Shown: positions 15,375 through 24,966 of the stretch, in pieces | Layout of the letters: every line of letters starts with the position of its first letter | Numbering within the stretch: the first letter of the stretch is position 1 | NCBI RefSeq assembly: GCF_036192275.1 | Contig: NZ_CP108088.1 | Location: forward strand, 6,263,501 to 6,327,500 | Direction of reading: 5' to 3' | Origin: Streptomyces sp. NBC_00250 | Lineage (GTDB): Bacteria > Actinomycetota > Actinomycetes > Streptomycetales > Streptomycetaceae | Length of the DNA stretch: 64,000 bases | Notes under the pieces: generated by a model | What the model was told of the DNA's origin: nothing | What the model saw: the letters and a program-made list of their open reading frames with translations, nothing else | Databases searched by the model: none | Made by a program: the position numbers and the translations under genes

Positions 15375-17834
15375 ATGACGGAGACCGGCGCGGACACGGC
15401 ACGGGCAGGGGCGGACGCGGCACGGGAGGAGGTCGTCGAGGCGGCGCTCGCCAAGCTCGACCTGGACTCCAAGACCCGGCTGCTCGGCGGCCAGGACATG
15501 TGGTCCCTGACCGCCCTGCCGGAGATCGGCCTGCGGTCCCTGGTCATGTCCGACGGCCCCATCGGCGTCCGAGGTGTCCGCTGGACCGCCGACGACCCGT
15601 CCGTCGCCCTGCCGTCCCCGACCGCGCTCGCCGCCGCCTGGGACCCCGACCTCGCCCGCCGCGCCGGCCGCCTCCTCGCCCAGGAGGCCCGCCGCAAGGG
15701 CGTCCACGTGCTGCTCGCGCCGACCGTCAACCTGCACCGCACCCCGCTCGGCGGCCGCCACTTCGAGGCCTACAGCGAGGACCCGTACCTCACCGGCGCC
15801 ATCGGCACCGGCTACGTCCAGGGCGTCCAGGACGGCGGCGTCGGCACCACCGTCAAGCACTTCGTCGCCAACGACGCCGAGACCGACCGCTTCACCGTCG
15901 ACAACAGGATCGCCCCGCGCCCCCTCCGCGAGCTCTACCTCGCCCCCTTCGAAGCCATCGTCAAGAACGCCCACCCCTGGGGCATCATGACCGCCTACAA
16001 CCAGGTCAACGGCATGACCATGACCGAGCACCACCACCTGGTCAACGAGGTCCTGCGCGGCGAGTGGGGCTTCGACGGCTACAACGTCTCCGACTGGATG
16101 GCAGCCCGCTCCACCACCGGCGACATCGAGGGCGGCCTCGACGTCGCCATGCCCGGCCCGGCCACCGTCTACGGCGAGGCCCTCGCCGCCGCCGTCCGCG
16201 CAGGCGAGGTCGAGGAGTCCACCGTCGACACCGCCGTACGCAACGTCCTGCGGCTCGCCGCCCGCGTCGGCGCCCTCGAAGGCGCCCCGCCGGTCGTCGC
16301 CGAACCCCCGGCCGCCCTCGACGGCGACGCCCTCGCCCGCGAGATCGCCCGCCGCGGCTTCGTCCTCGTGCGCAACGAGAACGAGGCCCTCCCGCTGCGG
16401 CCCGGGACCGTCGCCCTCTCCGGCGCGGCCGCCCGCGACGCCCGCGTCCTCGGCGGCGGCTCCGCCCAGGTCTTCCCCGACCACGTCGTCTCGCCGCTCG
16501 ACGGCCTCACCGCAGCCCTTCCCGAGGGTGCGCTCACCTTCACCGTCGGAGCCGACCCCAGCGACGAACTCGCCCCCGCCGACCATGGATTCACCCTCCG
16601 CGCCCGCTGCCGCGACGCCGAGGGCCGCCTCCTCGGCGAGGGCTCCCTGCCCAACGGGCAGGTCCAGTGGATCGGCGACGACCTCCCGGCCGGGGTCACC
16701 CACGAGGCCCTCGCCTCCATCGAGGTCGTCGGCACCTTCACCCCGCGCGAGGCCGGCGAGCACTCCTTCGGCACCCGCGGCCTCGGCGCCTACACCCTCG
16801 CCGTCGCCGGCGAGACCCTCTTCGAGGGCGTCCAGGCGATGGGCCCCGAGAGCGACCCCTTCGAAGCCTTCTTCGGCTCCCCGGTCGAGCGCGCCAAGGT
16901 CGCGCTCACCGCCGGCGAGACCGTCGAGGTGTCCCTGCTGCACACCCTCGACAAGGAGTTCGCGGCCCCGCTGCCGGCCGTCATGTTCTCCTTCGTCCAC
17001 CTCGGTCCGCGCCGTCACCCCGACGAACTGATCGCCGAGGCCGTCGAGGCGGCCCGCGCCGCCGACACCGCCGTCGTGGTCGTCGCCACCACCGAACGCG
17101 TCGAGTCCGAGGGCTTCGACCGCAAGGACCTCGCCCTCCCCGGCCACCAGGACGACCTCGTACGGGCCGTCGCCGCCGCCAACCCGAACACCGTCGTGGT
17201 GGTCAACGCCGGCTCCCCGGTCGAGCTGCCCTGGCGCGAGGACGTCGCGGCGATCCTGCTCAGCTGGTTCCCCGGCCAGGAGGGCGGCGACGCGCTCGCC
17301 GACGTCCTCACCGGCGCCGAGGAGCCCGGCGGCCGCCTCCCCACCACCTGGCCCGGCACCCTCGCCGACGTCCCGGTCACCGACGTCACCCCGGCCGAGG
17401 GCGAACTCGCCTACAGCGAGGGGATCTTCGTCGGCTACCGCGCCTGGGACCGGGTCGGGGAGGCCCCCGCGTACGTCTTCGGCCACGGCCTCGGCTACAC
17501 GACCTGGTCGTACGACTCGCTGGACGTCACCCCGACGTCGGCGAAGGTCCGGCTCACCAACACCGGGGACCGCCCCGGCCGCGAGGTCGTCCAGATCTAC
17601 CTGGCGCCGCGGCCCGTGCGCGGCCCCGACCGCCCCGACCGCTGGCTGGCCGGGTTCGCGAGCGTCGGGGCCGGACCCGGCGAGACCGTCGAGACCGAGA
17701 TCGCGCTGCCCCGCCGCGCCTTCGAGATCTGGGACGAGCGGAAGGCAGACTGGGCCCTCGTCCCCGGCGGCTACGAGGTACGGGCCGCCCACTCCCTCGC
17801 CGACGTCCGCCTGAGGGCCACCCTGGAGATCTGA
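15375..17834 (+). CDS. Glycoside hydrolase family 3 beta-glucosidase with PA14 domain
   Basis: An 819-residue enzyme without signal peptide, so cytoplasmic. The GH3 N-terminal barrel contains KHFVANDAET and GFDGYNVSDWMA, with Asp240 as nucleophile. The second GH3 domain (from about 325) is interrupted by a PA14-type beta-barrel (about 400-545, including FTPREAGEHSFGTRGLGAYTL), and the protein ends with a fibronectin-III-like domain after GYTTWSY. This architecture is typical of enzymes releasing glucose or other sugars from beta-glucosides and plant glycosides. ATG 15375 follows AAGGAGG by seven bases. The divergent TetR is the probable regulator. A hairpin terminator follows. Confidence 0.95.
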   Translation: MTETGADTARAGADAAREEVVEAALAKLDLDSKTRLLGGQDMWSLTALPEIGLRSLVMSDGPIGVRGVRWTADDPSVALPSPTALAAAWDPDLARRAGRLLAQEARRKGVHVLLAPTVNLHRTPLGGRHFEAYSEDPYLTGAIGTGYVQGVQDGGVGTTVKHFVANDAETDRFTVDNRIAPRPLRELYLAPFEAIVKNAHPWGIMTAYNQVNGMTMTEHHHLVNEVLRGEWGFDGYNVSDWMAARSTTGDIEGGLDVAMPGPATVYGEALAAAVRAGEVEESTVDTAVRNVLRLAARVGALEGAPPVVAEPPAALDGDALAREIARRGFVLVRNENEALPLRPGTVALSGAAARDARVLGGGSAQVFPDHVVSPLDGLTAALPEGALTFTVGADPSDELAPADHGFTLRARCRDAEGRLLGEGSLPNGQVQWIGDDLPAGVTHEALASIEVVGTFTPREAGEHSFGTRGLGAYTLAVAGETLFEGVQAMGPESDPFEAFFGSPVERAKVALTAGETVEVSLLHTLDKEFAAPLPAVMFSFVHLGPRRHPDELIAEAVEAARAADTAVVVVATTERVESEGFDRKDLALPGHQDDLVRAVAAANPNTVVVVNAGSPVELPWREDVAAILLSWFPGQEGGDALADVLTGAEEPGGRLPTTWPGTLADVPVTDVTPAEGELAYSEGIFVGYRAWDRVGEAPAYVFGHGLGYTTWSYDSLDVTPTSAKVRLTNTGDRPGREVVQIYLAPRPVRGPDRPDRWLAGFASVGAGPGETVETEIALPRRAFEIWDERKADWALVPGGYEVRAAHSLADVRLRATLEI

Positions 17835-17859
17835 GGTCCCCGACGACCCTCATGACCGG

Positions 17860-17891
17860 CCCCGGGGCGGCACCTGACAACCGCCCCGGGG
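17860..17891. terminator. Bidirectional terminator
   Basis: A perfect 11-bp stem (17860-17870 with 17881-17891) and a ten-base loop between the convergent beta-glucosidase and SGNH lipoprotein genes, five bases from the latter's stop codon. Confidence 0.85.
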
Positions 17892-17895
17892 TCCC

Positions 17896-18813
17896 TCACT
17901 CCTTCGTGATCCGCCGGTACGCGAGCTCCGCGAGCCGCGCCTGCCCGTCCTTGCTCGGATGGAAGAAGTCCCAGGGGCTCAACTGGCCCTCGTCGAAACG
18001 GAAACCGAAGACCGCCCCGCCGTCGTAACGGCAGCGCTCGTCCTCGGCGCACACCTCCGAGAGCACCCGGTTGTACGCCACCACCCGGTCCTGCACCTCG
18101 GCGCGCCGCCGGTCCGCCGCGGCACTCAGGTCCTCGGCGTCCGTCAGCATCGCGCCGCAGATCCCCAGCTTCCACACCTCGAGGCCCATCGGGCTGACCC
18201 GCCCCGTCGACCACAGATGCATCAGGGACGGCACGCTCGCCACGTACACCTGCGCCTTCGGAGCGCCCTTCCGCAGCCGCGCGAGGGCCGTCTCGAAGGA
18301 GGTCCGGAAGTCGGCGACCGGCGTCATCAGGTCCGGGGTGGGACGGCAGGCGTCGTTGGCGCCCATCATCACCGTGACCAGCTCGGGCCGTTCGGCCGCC
18401 GCGCCGGCCATCTGCTCCGGAAGCTCCGCCATCCGCGCGCCCGTCCGCGCCAGGTTCCAGCTGCGGGTGGCCACCTTCTCCGGGCCGAGGAGGCGCAGCG
18501 CGAGGCTGTTCACGGTGGTGTCCGTGCCGGTCGCCCAGGAGACCTCGGGGCAGTCCGTCAGGACCGAACAGGCGTCGAAGGCGCGGGTGACGGAGTCGCC
18601 GACGGCCGCGACGGAAGCGGGGGAGACGTCCCACAGCGGGGACGGCCTCGGGGTCGGCTTCGACGGCGGTTTCGGAGTCGGCTTCGACGTCGATCTCGCC
18701 GTCGTGCCGTTCGCCGTGGGCTCCCCGGCGGTGCAGCCGGACAGGGCCCCCGCGCACAGCAGCGCCGCCGTCGCGGCGGCGACAGCGGTACGAAATCTGC
18801 TTCGGCCGCGCAT
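17896..18813 (-). CDS. SGNH/GDSL-type hydrolase lipoprotein
   Basis: A 305-residue exported lipoprotein: a basic N-terminus, a hydrophobic segment and the lipobox LSGC with Cys27. A Thr/Ser/Pro/Lys linker (about 30-60) precedes the catalytic domain. SGNH blocks are visible: VGDSVTRAFDAC (Ser), MGANDACRP (Asn) and DFFHPSKDGQ (Asp/His). Such enzymes are esterases, lipases or acetylhydrolases acting outside the membrane; the substrate is unknown. ATG 18813 follows AAGGAGGGG. It is divergent from the DUF3145 gene with 259 bases between. Confidence 0.9.
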   Translation of the reverse strand: MRGRSRFRTAVAAATAALLCAGALSGCTAGEPTANGTTARSTSKPTPKPPSKPTPRPSPLWDVSPASVAAVGDSVTRAFDACSVLTDCPEVSWATGTDTTVNSLALRLLGPEKVATRSWNLARTGARMAELPEQMAGAAAERPELVTVMMGANDACRPTPDLMTPVADFRTSFETALARLRKGAPKAQVYVASVPSLMHLWSTGRVSPMGLEVWKLGICGAMLTDAEDLSAAADRRRAEVQDRVVAYNRVLSEVCAEDERCRYDGGAVFGFRFDEGQLSPWDFFHPSKDGQARLAELAYRRITKE

Positions 18814-18967
18814 CCCCGGCCCCTCCTTCGGCGTCCTGGCGGGTGAAAGCTTCGTGTTCACCCGCCCCCGGACCGACCGTACGTCACACCGATGACGGTG
18901 CGGCACGGTAGCTTTTCCCCCGTCGAACCAGAGGCACCTTTGCCGACCGGCTCCGGTAAATTACATC

Positions 18968-19005
18968 ACGTCACATCCTGTCCCCTTTTTGATGGTTTGT
19001 GACGT
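18968..19005. promoter_or_regulatory. Inverted repeat between SGNH lipoprotein and DUF3145 genes
   Basis: Perfect 8-bp arms ACGTCACA (18968-18975) and TGTGACGT (18998-19005) flank a T-rich 22-base centre in the intergenic region. The half-sites resemble CRP-type TGTGA motifs, but the spacing is too wide for one CRP dimer. Function unknown. Confidence 0.4.
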
Positions 19006-19072
19006 TTTGCTCCTGATGCTGTTTACTGAGGCCGCTGGGAAAGGCGAACCTCGTCCCACACTGGAGGTCCCG

Positions 19073-19567
19073 GTGACGACACGTGGAGTCCTGTACGTTC
19101 ACTCCGCACCGCGCGCGCTGTGCCCGCACGTCGAATGGGCGGTCGCGGGTGTCCTCGGTGCGAGGGTCCAGCTCGACTGGATCCGCCAGCCGGCGTCCCC
19201 CGGCACCTGGAGAGCCGAGTTCTCCTGGCAGGGCCGTACCGGCACCGCCTCCGAACTCGCCTCCGCACTGCGCGGCTGGCAGATGCTCCGCTTCGAGGTC
19301 ACCGCGGAGCCCTGCCCCACCGCCGAGGGCGAGCGCTACAGCGCCACCCCCGACCTGGGCATCTTTCACGCCGTCACCGGCATGCACGGGGACATCCTGG
19401 TCCCCGAGGACCGGCTGCGGGCCGCCCTCGCGCGCTCCGCGCAGGGCGAGACGCAGCTGGAGGCCGAGATCGCCAAGCTCCTCGGAAAGCCCTGGGACGA
19501 CGAACTGGAGCCCTTCCGGTACGCGGGCGAGGGAGCCCCGGTGCGCTGGCTGCACCAGGTCGTCTGA
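19073..19567 (+). CDS. DUF3145 family protein
   Basis: A 164-residue conserved actinobacterial protein without known function. It starts MTTRGVLYVHSAPRALCPHVEWAVAGVLG, the signature of DUF3145, and contains LRGWQMLRFEVTAEP and IFHAVTGMHGDILVPEDRL. No membrane segment is seen. GTG 19073 follows GGAGG by six bases. It lies close to the fatty acid synthase operon, but is on the opposite strand and separated from it by a PQQ-repeat gene. I know of no experimental role. Confidence 0.88.
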   Translation: MTTRGVLYVHSAPRALCPHVEWAVAGVLGARVQLDWIRQPASPGTWRAEFSWQGRTGTASELASALRGWQMLRFEVTAEPCPTAEGERYSATPDLGIFHAVTGMHGDILVPEDRLRAALARSAQGETQLEAEIAKLLGKPWDDELEPFRYAGEGAPVRWLHQVV

Positions 19568-19633
19568 AGGGCCGTCATCGACGCGCGGTAGATTCCGCCC
19601 GGGCGGGCAGGGGGCACGCCGGGCGGGAGAGAA

Positions 19634-21169
19634 GTGACGCGAGAAGGTACGGCGCCGGTCAAGGCCGCCGTTCTGCTGTCGGGCGCCGCGTTCGGCGCCG
19701 CGGCGGCCTTCCTGGGGGCCGGGGTCGTCGCGGGTTCCTGGCCGAGGGGCTGGGCGGCGCTCACGTGCGCGCTGGTCCTGGTGGCGCTAGGGGTGACGGG
19801 TCTGGTGACCGGGCGGCAGAACCGTACGGTCCCGGATTCGGCTTCCGTCCCGGACGACTCCCCGGCCCTGGCCAAGGCCGACACCGCCGGGCCTTCCGGT
19901 CGGTCCTCGGCTCTGGTGGTCGGAGTCGTCTGGCTGCTGGCGCTCGCGGCCGCCGGTACCTGGGGCCTGGTGGCGGCGGGCGACGACGACGGCGACGAGC
20001 AGGGCCGGGCGTCCGGCAAACCCGCCGCCCCGTCCTCGGCCCCGCCGTCCCGGGGCAGGCCCACGGTCGCGTGGACCGTCCCGGCCGTCGGAGCGAAGCA
20101 CGACCGAGGCGTGGGCGCCTGGGCCCTCGGCGAGACCGTGGCGCAGGGCCGGCTCGACGGACTGTCCGCGTACGACTCCGCCGACGGCACCGTGCGCTGG
20201 AAGGTTCCCGCGCCGACCCGCGAGGGCCTCTGCGGGATGTCCCCCGACACCGATCAGGGCATCGGACTGATCGCCCACGCCCGCCACGGCCGGCCGTGCG
20301 CGACCCTCCTCGCCGTCCGAACCTCCGACGGCAAGGTCCTGTGGCGCACGAGCCTCACCGGCAAGGGCCTCCTCGCCCGCGGCCTCGCCGTCGGCGGCGG
20401 TACCGCCGTCACCGCCGAGGACGGCGCCGTCCGTGGCCGCTCCGGTGAGACGGGCGAACAGCGCTGGCAGCGGGCGCTCGCCGAGGACTGCCGGGTCCTG
20501 GCCGTGGACTCGGACGCCACCCGTACCCTCGTCGCCGAACAGTGCGGCAAGGGCGCGCGGCTCGTCGCCCTGGACACCCGTACCGGCGCACAGCGGTGGC
20601 TCCGGGAGCTGCCCGTCGAGTCGAGGGCCGACGCCTCGGTGGTCTCCGTCTCACCCGTCGTCGTCGCCGTCGACGAGGACGACCCGCGCGGCACCCACGC
20701 CTTCCTGGGCTTCGACGACAAGGGCGCGCCGACGGCGACGATCCCGTTCACCGGGCCCGAAGGCGAACTCTCCTGGCAGGGCGGCCCGGGCAGCGGCGAC
20801 GTCACCCGGCCACTCGTCCGTGACGGGCACCTGATCACCCTGGCGGAGCGGGAGGACATCGTGCCCCATCACGTCGTCGCGTACTCCCTCGCGGACGGCC
20901 GGAAGGCGTGGGTGTACCACTCCGATGAGCAGAAGGCGGCGCTGGCGACGGCGGCGGACGGAGTCATCGCGGTCCTCGAGGGCTACGGCCGGGCCAGGAT
21001 CGTGCTGCTCGACCCCGCCACGGGCAAGGCCGGCACGGTGATCGCCCCGGAGAGCCCGAAGACGCAACTCTCCATAGAGCCCGAACTCCTCGCCGCCCCC
21101 GGCGGACGGTACGTCGTCGTCAACCACATCCTGATGGACGCGGAACCCTCGGCGTTCGCCCTGCGCTGA
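19634..21169 (+). CDS. Membrane protein with PQQ-like beta-propeller
   Basis: A 511-residue protein. Three hydrophobic segments (about 8-30, 33-55 and 88-110) anchor it, and an acidic linker (GDDDGDEQ) leads to an extracytoplasmic domain with repeated PQQ-enzyme-like blades: YDSADGTVRWKVP, VRTSDGKVLWRTSL, RSGETGEQRWQRAL, LDTRTGAQRWLREL and YSLADGRKAWVYHS. Such propellers often bind proteins or ligands and are not necessarily enzymes. GTG 19634 follows GGGAGAGAA. It is 66 bases after DUF3145 and may share its transcript. A very strong hairpin follows. Confidence 0.85.
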   Translation: MTREGTAPVKAAVLLSGAAFGAAAAFLGAGVVAGSWPRGWAALTCALVLVALGVTGLVTGRQNRTVPDSASVPDDSPALAKADTAGPSGRSSALVVGVVWLLALAAAGTWGLVAAGDDDGDEQGRASGKPAAPSSAPPSRGRPTVAWTVPAVGAKHDRGVGAWALGETVAQGRLDGLSAYDSADGTVRWKVPAPTREGLCGMSPDTDQGIGLIAHARHGRPCATLLAVRTSDGKVLWRTSLTGKGLLARGLAVGGGTAVTAEDGAVRGRSGETGEQRWQRALAEDCRVLAVDSDATRTLVAEQCGKGARLVALDTRTGAQRWLRELPVESRADASVVSVSPVVVAVDEDDPRGTHAFLGFDDKGAPTATIPFTGPEGELSWQGGPGSGDVTRPLVRDGHLITLAEREDIVPHHVVAYSLADGRKAWVYHSDEQKAALATAADGVIAVLEGYGRARIVLLDPATGKAGTVIAPESPKTQLSIEPELLAAPGGRYVVVNHILMDAEPSAFALR

Positions 21170-21182
21170 GGCCCCAGGACAC

Positions 21183-21222
21183 GCCGGAGGCCCACCCCCC
21201 GCTGAGGGGGTGGGCCTCCGGC
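21183..21222. terminator. Strong bidirectional terminator
   Basis: A perfect 17-bp stem (21183-21199 with 21206-21222) with a six-base loop. It separates the PQQ-repeat gene from the convergent fabF and ends the fatty acid operon on the reverse strand. Confidence 0.92.
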
Positions 21223-21238
21223 ATGCGTCAGTGCGAGG

Positions 21239-22501
21239 TCAGATCGTGCGGAACGCCAGGACCACGTTGTGGCCGCCGAAGCCGAAGCTGTTGTTGATCG
21301 CGGCGATCGTGCCCTGCGGGAGTTCGCGGGGCACGTCGCGGACGATGTCCGCGTCGACGTCCGCGTCCAGTTCGTCGATGTTGATCGTCGGCGGGGCCAG
21401 GCGGTGGTGGAGCGCCAGGACCGTCGCGACGGTCTCGATGCCGCCCGCGCCGCCGAGGAGGTGGCCGGTCATCGACTTCGTCGCGGAGATCGCGACGTGG
21501 TCCAGGTCGTCGCCCAGGACCTTCCGCAGCGCCTTGATCTCGGCGACGTCACCCTGCGGCGTCGACGTGGCGTGCGCGTTGAGGTGGACGACCTCGGACG
21601 GCTTGAGGTCGGTCGCGTCGAGCAGGTTCTGCATCGCGGCGGCGATGCCACGGCCGGTCGGCTCGGGCTGCGCGATGTGGTGGCTGTCGGCCGACAGACC
21701 CTGACCGAGGACCTCGCAGTAGATACGCGCGCCGCGCGCCTTCGCGTGCTCCTCGGACTCCAGGATCACGACTCCCGCGCCCTCGCCGAGCACGAAGCCG
21801 TCGCGGCCGGTGTCGTAGGGACGCGAGGCCTTCGTCGGCTCGTCGTTGTTCTTGGACATCGCCATCATGTTGGCGAAGGCGGCGATCGGCAGCGGGTGGA
21901 TCGCGGCCTCGGTACCGCCGGCGACGACCACGTCGGCACGGCCGGTACGGATCATCTCGACGGCGTAGCCGATCGCCTCGGCACCCGACGCACACGCCGA
22001 GACCGGGGTGTGGACGCCCGCCCGGGCGTTCACCTCGAGGCCCACGTTGGCGGAGGGGCTGTTCGGCATGAGCATGGGCACGGTGTGCGGGGAGACGCGG
22101 CGAACGCCCTTCTCCTTCAGCACGTCGTACTGGTCGAGCAGAGTCGTGACGCCGCCGATGCCGGAGGCGATGACGGAACCGAGCCGCTCGGGCACGATCT
22201 TCTCGTCCTCGCCGGCAGGGGCGGTGTAGCCCGCGTCGGCCCAGGCCTCACGGGCCGCGATCAGCGCGAACTGCGCCGAGCGGTCCAGCTTGCGGGCGAG
22301 CGGGCGGGGCAGGACGTCACCGGGGTCGACGGCGGCGGTCGCGGCGATCTGCACGGGCAGTTCGGCGAAGCGCTCGCCCTCCAGGGGCTTGACGCCGGAG
22401 CGCCCCGCGAGAAGACCTTCCCAGGTCGACGCGGAGTCGCCACCCAGCGGTGTGGTTGCGCCGATACCGGTGACGACCACGGTGCGATTGGTCGAGCTCA
22501 C
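21239..22501 (-). CDS. fabF: 3-oxoacyl-ACP synthase II (KAS II)
   Basis: A 420-residue condensing enzyme that elongates acyl-ACP with malonyl-ACP in fatty acid synthesis. Catalytic residues are Cys170 in SACASGAEA, His310 in NAHATSTPQGD, Lys342 and His347 in TKSMTGHLLGG. GTG 22501 gives the usual N-terminus (SSTNRTVVVTGIGATTPLGG); a start further upstream at 22546 would add an atypical leader. It is the last gene of the fasR-fabD-fabH-acpP-fabF run, 79 bases after acpP, and ends at a strong terminator. Confidence 0.97.
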   Translation of the reverse strand: MSSTNRTVVVTGIGATTPLGGDSASTWEGLLAGRSGVKPLEGERFAELPVQIAATAAVDPGDVLPRPLARKLDRSAQFALIAAREAWADAGYTAPAGEDEKIVPERLGSVIASGIGGVTTLLDQYDVLKEKGVRRVSPHTVPMLMPNSPSANVGLEVNARAGVHTPVSACASGAEAIGYAVEMIRTGRADVVVAGGTEAAIHPLPIAAFANMMAMSKNNDEPTKASRPYDTGRDGFVLGEGAGVVILESEEHAKARGARIYCEVLGQGLSADSHHIAQPEPTGRGIAAAMQNLLDATDLKPSEVVHLNAHATSTPQGDVAEIKALRKVLGDDLDHVAISATKSMTGHLLGGAGGIETVATVLALHHRLAPPTINIDELDADVDADIVRDVPRELPQGTIAAINNSFGFGGHNVVLAFRTI

Positions 22502-22580
22502 AGGAATTCGTTCTCCATGTGTGTGATGGTCGGAATACGGCGCCACCGCCGGGTGGCGGACCGAGTCAGCGAGGGCCGAA

Positions 22581-22829
22581 TCAGGCCTGGTGCTTCAGGA
22601 TGTAGTCGGCAGCGTCGCCAACCGTCTTGAGGTTCTTGACGTCCTCGTCCGGGATCTTGACGTCGAAGCGCTCTTCGGCGGCGACGACGACCTCGACCAT
22701 GGAGAGCGAGTCGACGTCCAGGTCGTCGGTGAACGACTTGCCCAGCTCGACGTCCTCGACCGGGATGCCGGCGATCTCGTTGACGATCTCGGCGAGGCCT
22801 TCGACGATCTGGTCCTGGGTGGCGGCCAT
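22581..22829 (-). CDS. acpP: Acyl carrier protein
   Basis: An 82-residue acidic carrier of the type II fatty acid synthase. The phosphopantetheine attachment serine is Ser41 in DLDVDSLSMVEV. Length and helix pattern are typical. It starts with MAATQDQIVEGLAEIVNEIAG after AAGGAGCGCC. It lies between fabH and fabF. Confidence 0.98.
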   Translation of the reverse strand: MAATQDQIVEGLAEIVNEIAGIPVEDVELGKSFTDDLDVDSLSMVEVVVAAEERFDVKIPDEDVKNLKTVGDAADYILKHQA

Positions 22830-22885
22830 GGTGGCGCTCCTTCTTGTGATTACTTGGGAAAAGGCTTCCGGAAGAACCGGAGTGC

Positions 22886-23917
<1,032 letters not shown>

Positions 23918-23935
23918 GCTTCTCGACACTCCTTG

Positions 23936-24877
23936 TCAGACGGCCGCGTGCTCAGCGATGAGCGTACGGGCCGCGTCGAGGTCGTCGGGAGTCTTGAGGG
24001 CGACCGTGGCCACGCCCGGCAGGGCGCGCTTGGCGATGCCGGTCAGGGTGCCGCCGGGGCACACCTCGATCAGCGCGGTCGCGCCGAGCGCCTGGAAGGT
24101 CTCCATGCACAGGTCCCAGCGGACCGGGTTCGCGACCTGGCCGACGAGACGGGCCACGACCTCGGCGCCGTCGGCGACGACCTGCCCGTCCTTGTTGGAC
24201 ACGTAGCGGACGGTCGGGGCGGCCGGGGACAGCTCCTTCGCCGCCGCTTCCAGCTTCGCCACGGCCGGGGCCATGTGGTGGGTGTGGAAGGCACCGGCGA
24301 CCTTGAGCGCGACGACCCGGCGGACACCCTCGGGCTTGTCCGCCTCCAGGGCGGCCAGCTGCTCCATGGTGCCGGCGGCCACGATCTGGCCCGCGCCGTT
24401 CACGTTGGCCGGGGTCAGGCCGAGCTTCTTGAGGTGCGGGACGCTCACCTCGGGGTCGCCGCCGAGCAGCGCCGACATACCGGTCTCGGTGATCGCGGCG
24501 GCCTCGGCCATCGCGAGACCGCGGGTCCGGACGAGACGCAGCGCGGCGGTGTCGTCGAGGACGCCCGCGAACACGGCGGCGGTGAACTCACCGACGCTGT
24601 GACCGGCGACGACGCCGGCGACGCCCGCCGCCTTCGCGGCGGAGGACCCGTCGCCGAGCGCGGCGGCGGACAGCAGGCCGGCGGCGACGAGGAGCGGCTG
24701 GGCCACGGCGGTGTCACGGATCTCGTCCGCGTCCGCCTTCGTGCCGTAGTGGGCGAGGTCGAGCCCGATGGCGTCCGACCAGGCCGCGATGCGGTCGGCG
24801 GCGCCGGGGAGTTCGAGCCAGGGAGTCAGGAAGCCGGGCGTCTGAGCGCCTTGGCCGGGAGCGACGAGTACGAGCAC
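23936..24877 (-). CDS. fabD: Malonyl-CoA:ACP transacylase
   Basis: A 313-residue acyltransferase that loads malonyl groups onto ACP. The nucleophile is Ser94 in AGHSVGEFTA, with Arg119 (RTRG) and His198 (GAFHTHHM) completing the site. GTG 24877 gives MLVLVAPGQGAQTPGF, the standard start; GTG 24883 is an alternative. It leads the fab operon immediately downstream of fasR; the 89-base gap with an AT-rich inverted repeat is the likely promoter. Confidence 0.97.
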   Translation of the reverse strand: MLVLVAPGQGAQTPGFLTPWLELPGAADRIAAWSDAIGLDLAHYGTKADADEIRDTAVAQPLLVAAGLLSAAALGDGSSAAKAAGVAGVVAGHSVGEFTAAVFAGVLDDTAALRLVRTRGLAMAEAAAITETGMSALLGGDPEVSVPHLKKLGLTPANVNGAGQIVAAGTMEQLAALEADKPEGVRRVVALKVAGAFHTHHMAPAVAKLEAAAKELSPAAPTVRYVSNKDGQVVADGAEVVARLVGQVANPVRWDLCMETFQALGATALIEVCPGGTLTGIAKRALPGVATVALKTPDDLDAARTLIAEHAAV

Positions 24878-24945
24878 CCTCACACTCTCTCTTGGGGACG
24901 GCTCCGAGCGCCCGTGGGGACAGGGACGAAGAACCGTCGGGGGAA

Positions 24946-24962
24946 TTGTTGGTGTTCGACAA
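24946..24962. promoter_or_regulatory. Candidate FasR site / fabD promoter element
   Basis: TTGT-N9-ACAA inverted repeat in the 89-base gap between fasR and fabD; on the coding (reverse) strand it includes TTGTCG, a possible -35 box. FasR is known from Streptomyces coelicolor to activate the fab operon by binding its promoter. The exact site here is inferred. Confidence 0.45.
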
Positions 24963-24966
24963 AAGT

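Noticed and set aside
15323..18028. A 901-codon forward frame over the beta-glucosidase
   Set aside because: Composition (Arg/Pro/Gly runs) marks it as a shadow; the GH3 motifs are in the other frame.
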